Below, piece after piece: positions 61,683 to 64,000 of a DNA stretch of 64,000 bases. Position 1 is the stretch's first letter; each line of letters opens with the position of its first letter. The notes beneath the pieces are model-generated. The model saw only the letters and a list, made by a program, of their open reading frames with translations. It was not told where the DNA came from and made no database searches. Source of the stretch: Paenibacillus lycopersici (GTDB taxonomy: Bacteria; Bacillota; Bacilli; Paenibacillales; Paenibacillaceae). The position numbers and the translations under genes were made by a program. Location: the NCBI RefSeq assembly GCF_010119935.1, contig NZ_CP048209.1, forward strand, positions 2,421,001 through 2,485,000, given 5' to 3'.

Positions 61683-62814
61683 ATGCAAGCAAGATTGTTA
61701 TTGGAAGACGGCACGTTGTTCACGGGTCTTGGCTTTGGCGCCGAAGGACAGTCCAGCGGCGAGGTCGTATTTAATACAGGGATTACAGGCTATCAAGAGG
61801 TGCTTTCGGACCCGTCCTACTGCGGTCAAATCGTGACGATGACGTATCCGCTGATCGGCAACTACGGCATTACGCGGGATGATTTCGAAACGGTGGCGCC
61901 GTTCATTCACGGCTTCGTCGTACGCCGTCACGAGCCGGTTCCAAGCAACTGGCGCGCGGAATACACGCTGGATCGCCTGCTGAAAGAACACGGCATCATC
62001 GGGATCAGCGACATCGATACCCGGATGCTGACCCGTATCCTCCGTCACCACGGCACGATGAAAGGCCTCTTGACGACCGGCAGCGAGCGCGTCGAAGAGC
62101 TGCAGGAACGTCTTGCGGCATCGCCGCTCATGCGCGACCAGGTGGCCCGTACGTCGACGAAGAGCATCTTCTCGAGCCCGGGCGAGCGCGAACGGATCGT
62201 GCTCGTCGATTACGGCGCGAAGAGCGGCATTCTGCGCGAGCTGACGAAGCGCGGCTGCGACGTCGTCGTCGTTCCGCATGACACGACGGCCGACCAGATC
62301 CGCCGCCTGAACCCGGACGGCATTCAGCTGTCCAACGGCCCCGGCGACCCGAAAGACGTGCCGCACGCCGTGAAAATGATTCAAGAGCTGCTCGGCGAAT
62401 ATCCGATCTTCGGCATCTGCCTCGGTCATCAATTGTTCGCCCTCGCCTGCGGCGCGGATACGGCGAAGCTGAAGTTCGGCCACCGCGGCGGCAACCACCC
62501 GGTTAAAGAGCTGGCGACGAACCGCTGCTACATCACTTCGCAGAACCACGGCTACACGGTGCTTGAAGAGACCGTTGCCGGCACGAAGCTGGAAGTGACG
62601 CATATCAACAACAACGACCGGACGATCGAAGGCTTGAAGCATGCCGAATATCCGGCCTTCTCGGTACAGTACCATCCCGAGGCGGCGCCCGGACCGCTTG
62701 ACAACAGCTACCTGTTCGATCAATTCCTGGACATGATCCGCGCAACGAAGAAGAACAACCCGCAGAAACCGCGTCAAGCGCAATTGGCGGCATCATTGAG
62801 AGGAGAGCTGCAAT

Positions 62815-62828
<14 letters not shown>
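61683..62828 (+). CDS. carA: Carbamoyl phosphate synthase small subunit (glutamine amidotransferase)
   Basis: A 381-aa subunit: N-terminal domain ([22 protein letters not shown]) and a class I glutaminase with nucleophile C246 in [15 protein letters not shown], with [11 protein letters not shown] late. It feeds ammonia to CarB. ATG 61683 follows AGGAG; overlaps carB by 14 bases. Confidence 0.96.

Positions 62829-64000
<1,172 letters not shown>

Noticed and set aside
59727..61688. 653-codon minus-strand frame
   Set aside because: Antisense across pyrB and pyrC, both of which have intact family motifs.

Overview
The window reads as a chromosomal segment of an endospore-forming member of the Paenibacillaceae (Paenibacillus/Cohnella type). 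The evidence is the GC-rich codon use, strong AGGAGG-type ribosome binding sites with many GTG/TTG starts, and a long run of genes in the order of Bacillus subtilis ylaJ-ylaK ... ylbO-ylbQ-bshC-mraZ-dcw cluster-spoIIGA-sigE ... sigG-ylmC/D/E-sepF-ylmG-ylmH-divIVA-ileS-lspA-ylyB-pyrRBC-carAB. Family calls are from my own reading of the translations; no database search was run.

Layout. (1) 1-9.5 kb: a cut-off gene end, sporulation lipoprotein YlaJ-like (-), PhoH/YlaK, an unknown gene (-), a solute-binding-like exported protein, a coiled-coil exported protein (-), a MidA-type methyltransferase, a small DUF2626 membrane protein (-), a GerR/RsfA-type regulator, PanE and a DUF3397 membrane protein. 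(2) 9.6-15 kb: bshC, ahcY, a DUF4349 lipoprotein, a small unknown minus-strand gene and repeat-rich spacers. (3) 15.1-36.9 kb: the division and cell wall cluster mraZ-rsmH-ftsL-pbpB-spoVD-murE-murF-mraY-[1.7 kb repeat island]-murD-spoVE-murG-murB-murA-divIB-ftsA-ftsZ. (4) 37-39 kb: spoIIGA-sigE behind a Spo0A-type promoter. (5) 39-45.2 kb: an insertion relative to B. subtilis that separates sigE from sigG, made of metNIQ and a GntR/YtrA-like regulator-ABC transporter-exported protein cassette. (6) 45.3-50.5 kb: sigG, ylmC/ymxH, ylmD, ylmE, sepF, ylmG, ylmH, divIVA. (7) 50.5-57.2 kb: a very long isoleucine T-box leader, a type-2 isoleucyl-tRNA synthetase, a DUF5665 protein, a TraR/DksA-type protein (-), lspA and an RluD-type pseudouridine synthase. 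(8) 57.3-64 kb: dapL, then a PyrR-attenuated pyrimidine operon pyrR-pyrB-pyrC-carA-carB (cut by the window end).

How it fits together. Most plus-strand genes supply peptidoglycan precursors (murE to murA, mraY, murG, dapL), build the septum (ftsL, pbpB, divIB, ftsA, ftsZ, sepF, divIVA) or adapt that machinery to sporulation (spoVD, spoVE, spoIIGA-sigE, sigG). Regulation can be read directly at several points: candidate MraZ boxes at 10-bp spacing, a Spo0A/sigma-A promoter with a 22-bp spacer, three near-identical inverted repeats at the GntR promoter, an Ile T-box, and a PyrR attenuator.

The least explained parts are the mosaic repeat island between mraY and murD, the triple operator with the cassette behind it, and the extra sequence inside the ileS T-box leader.
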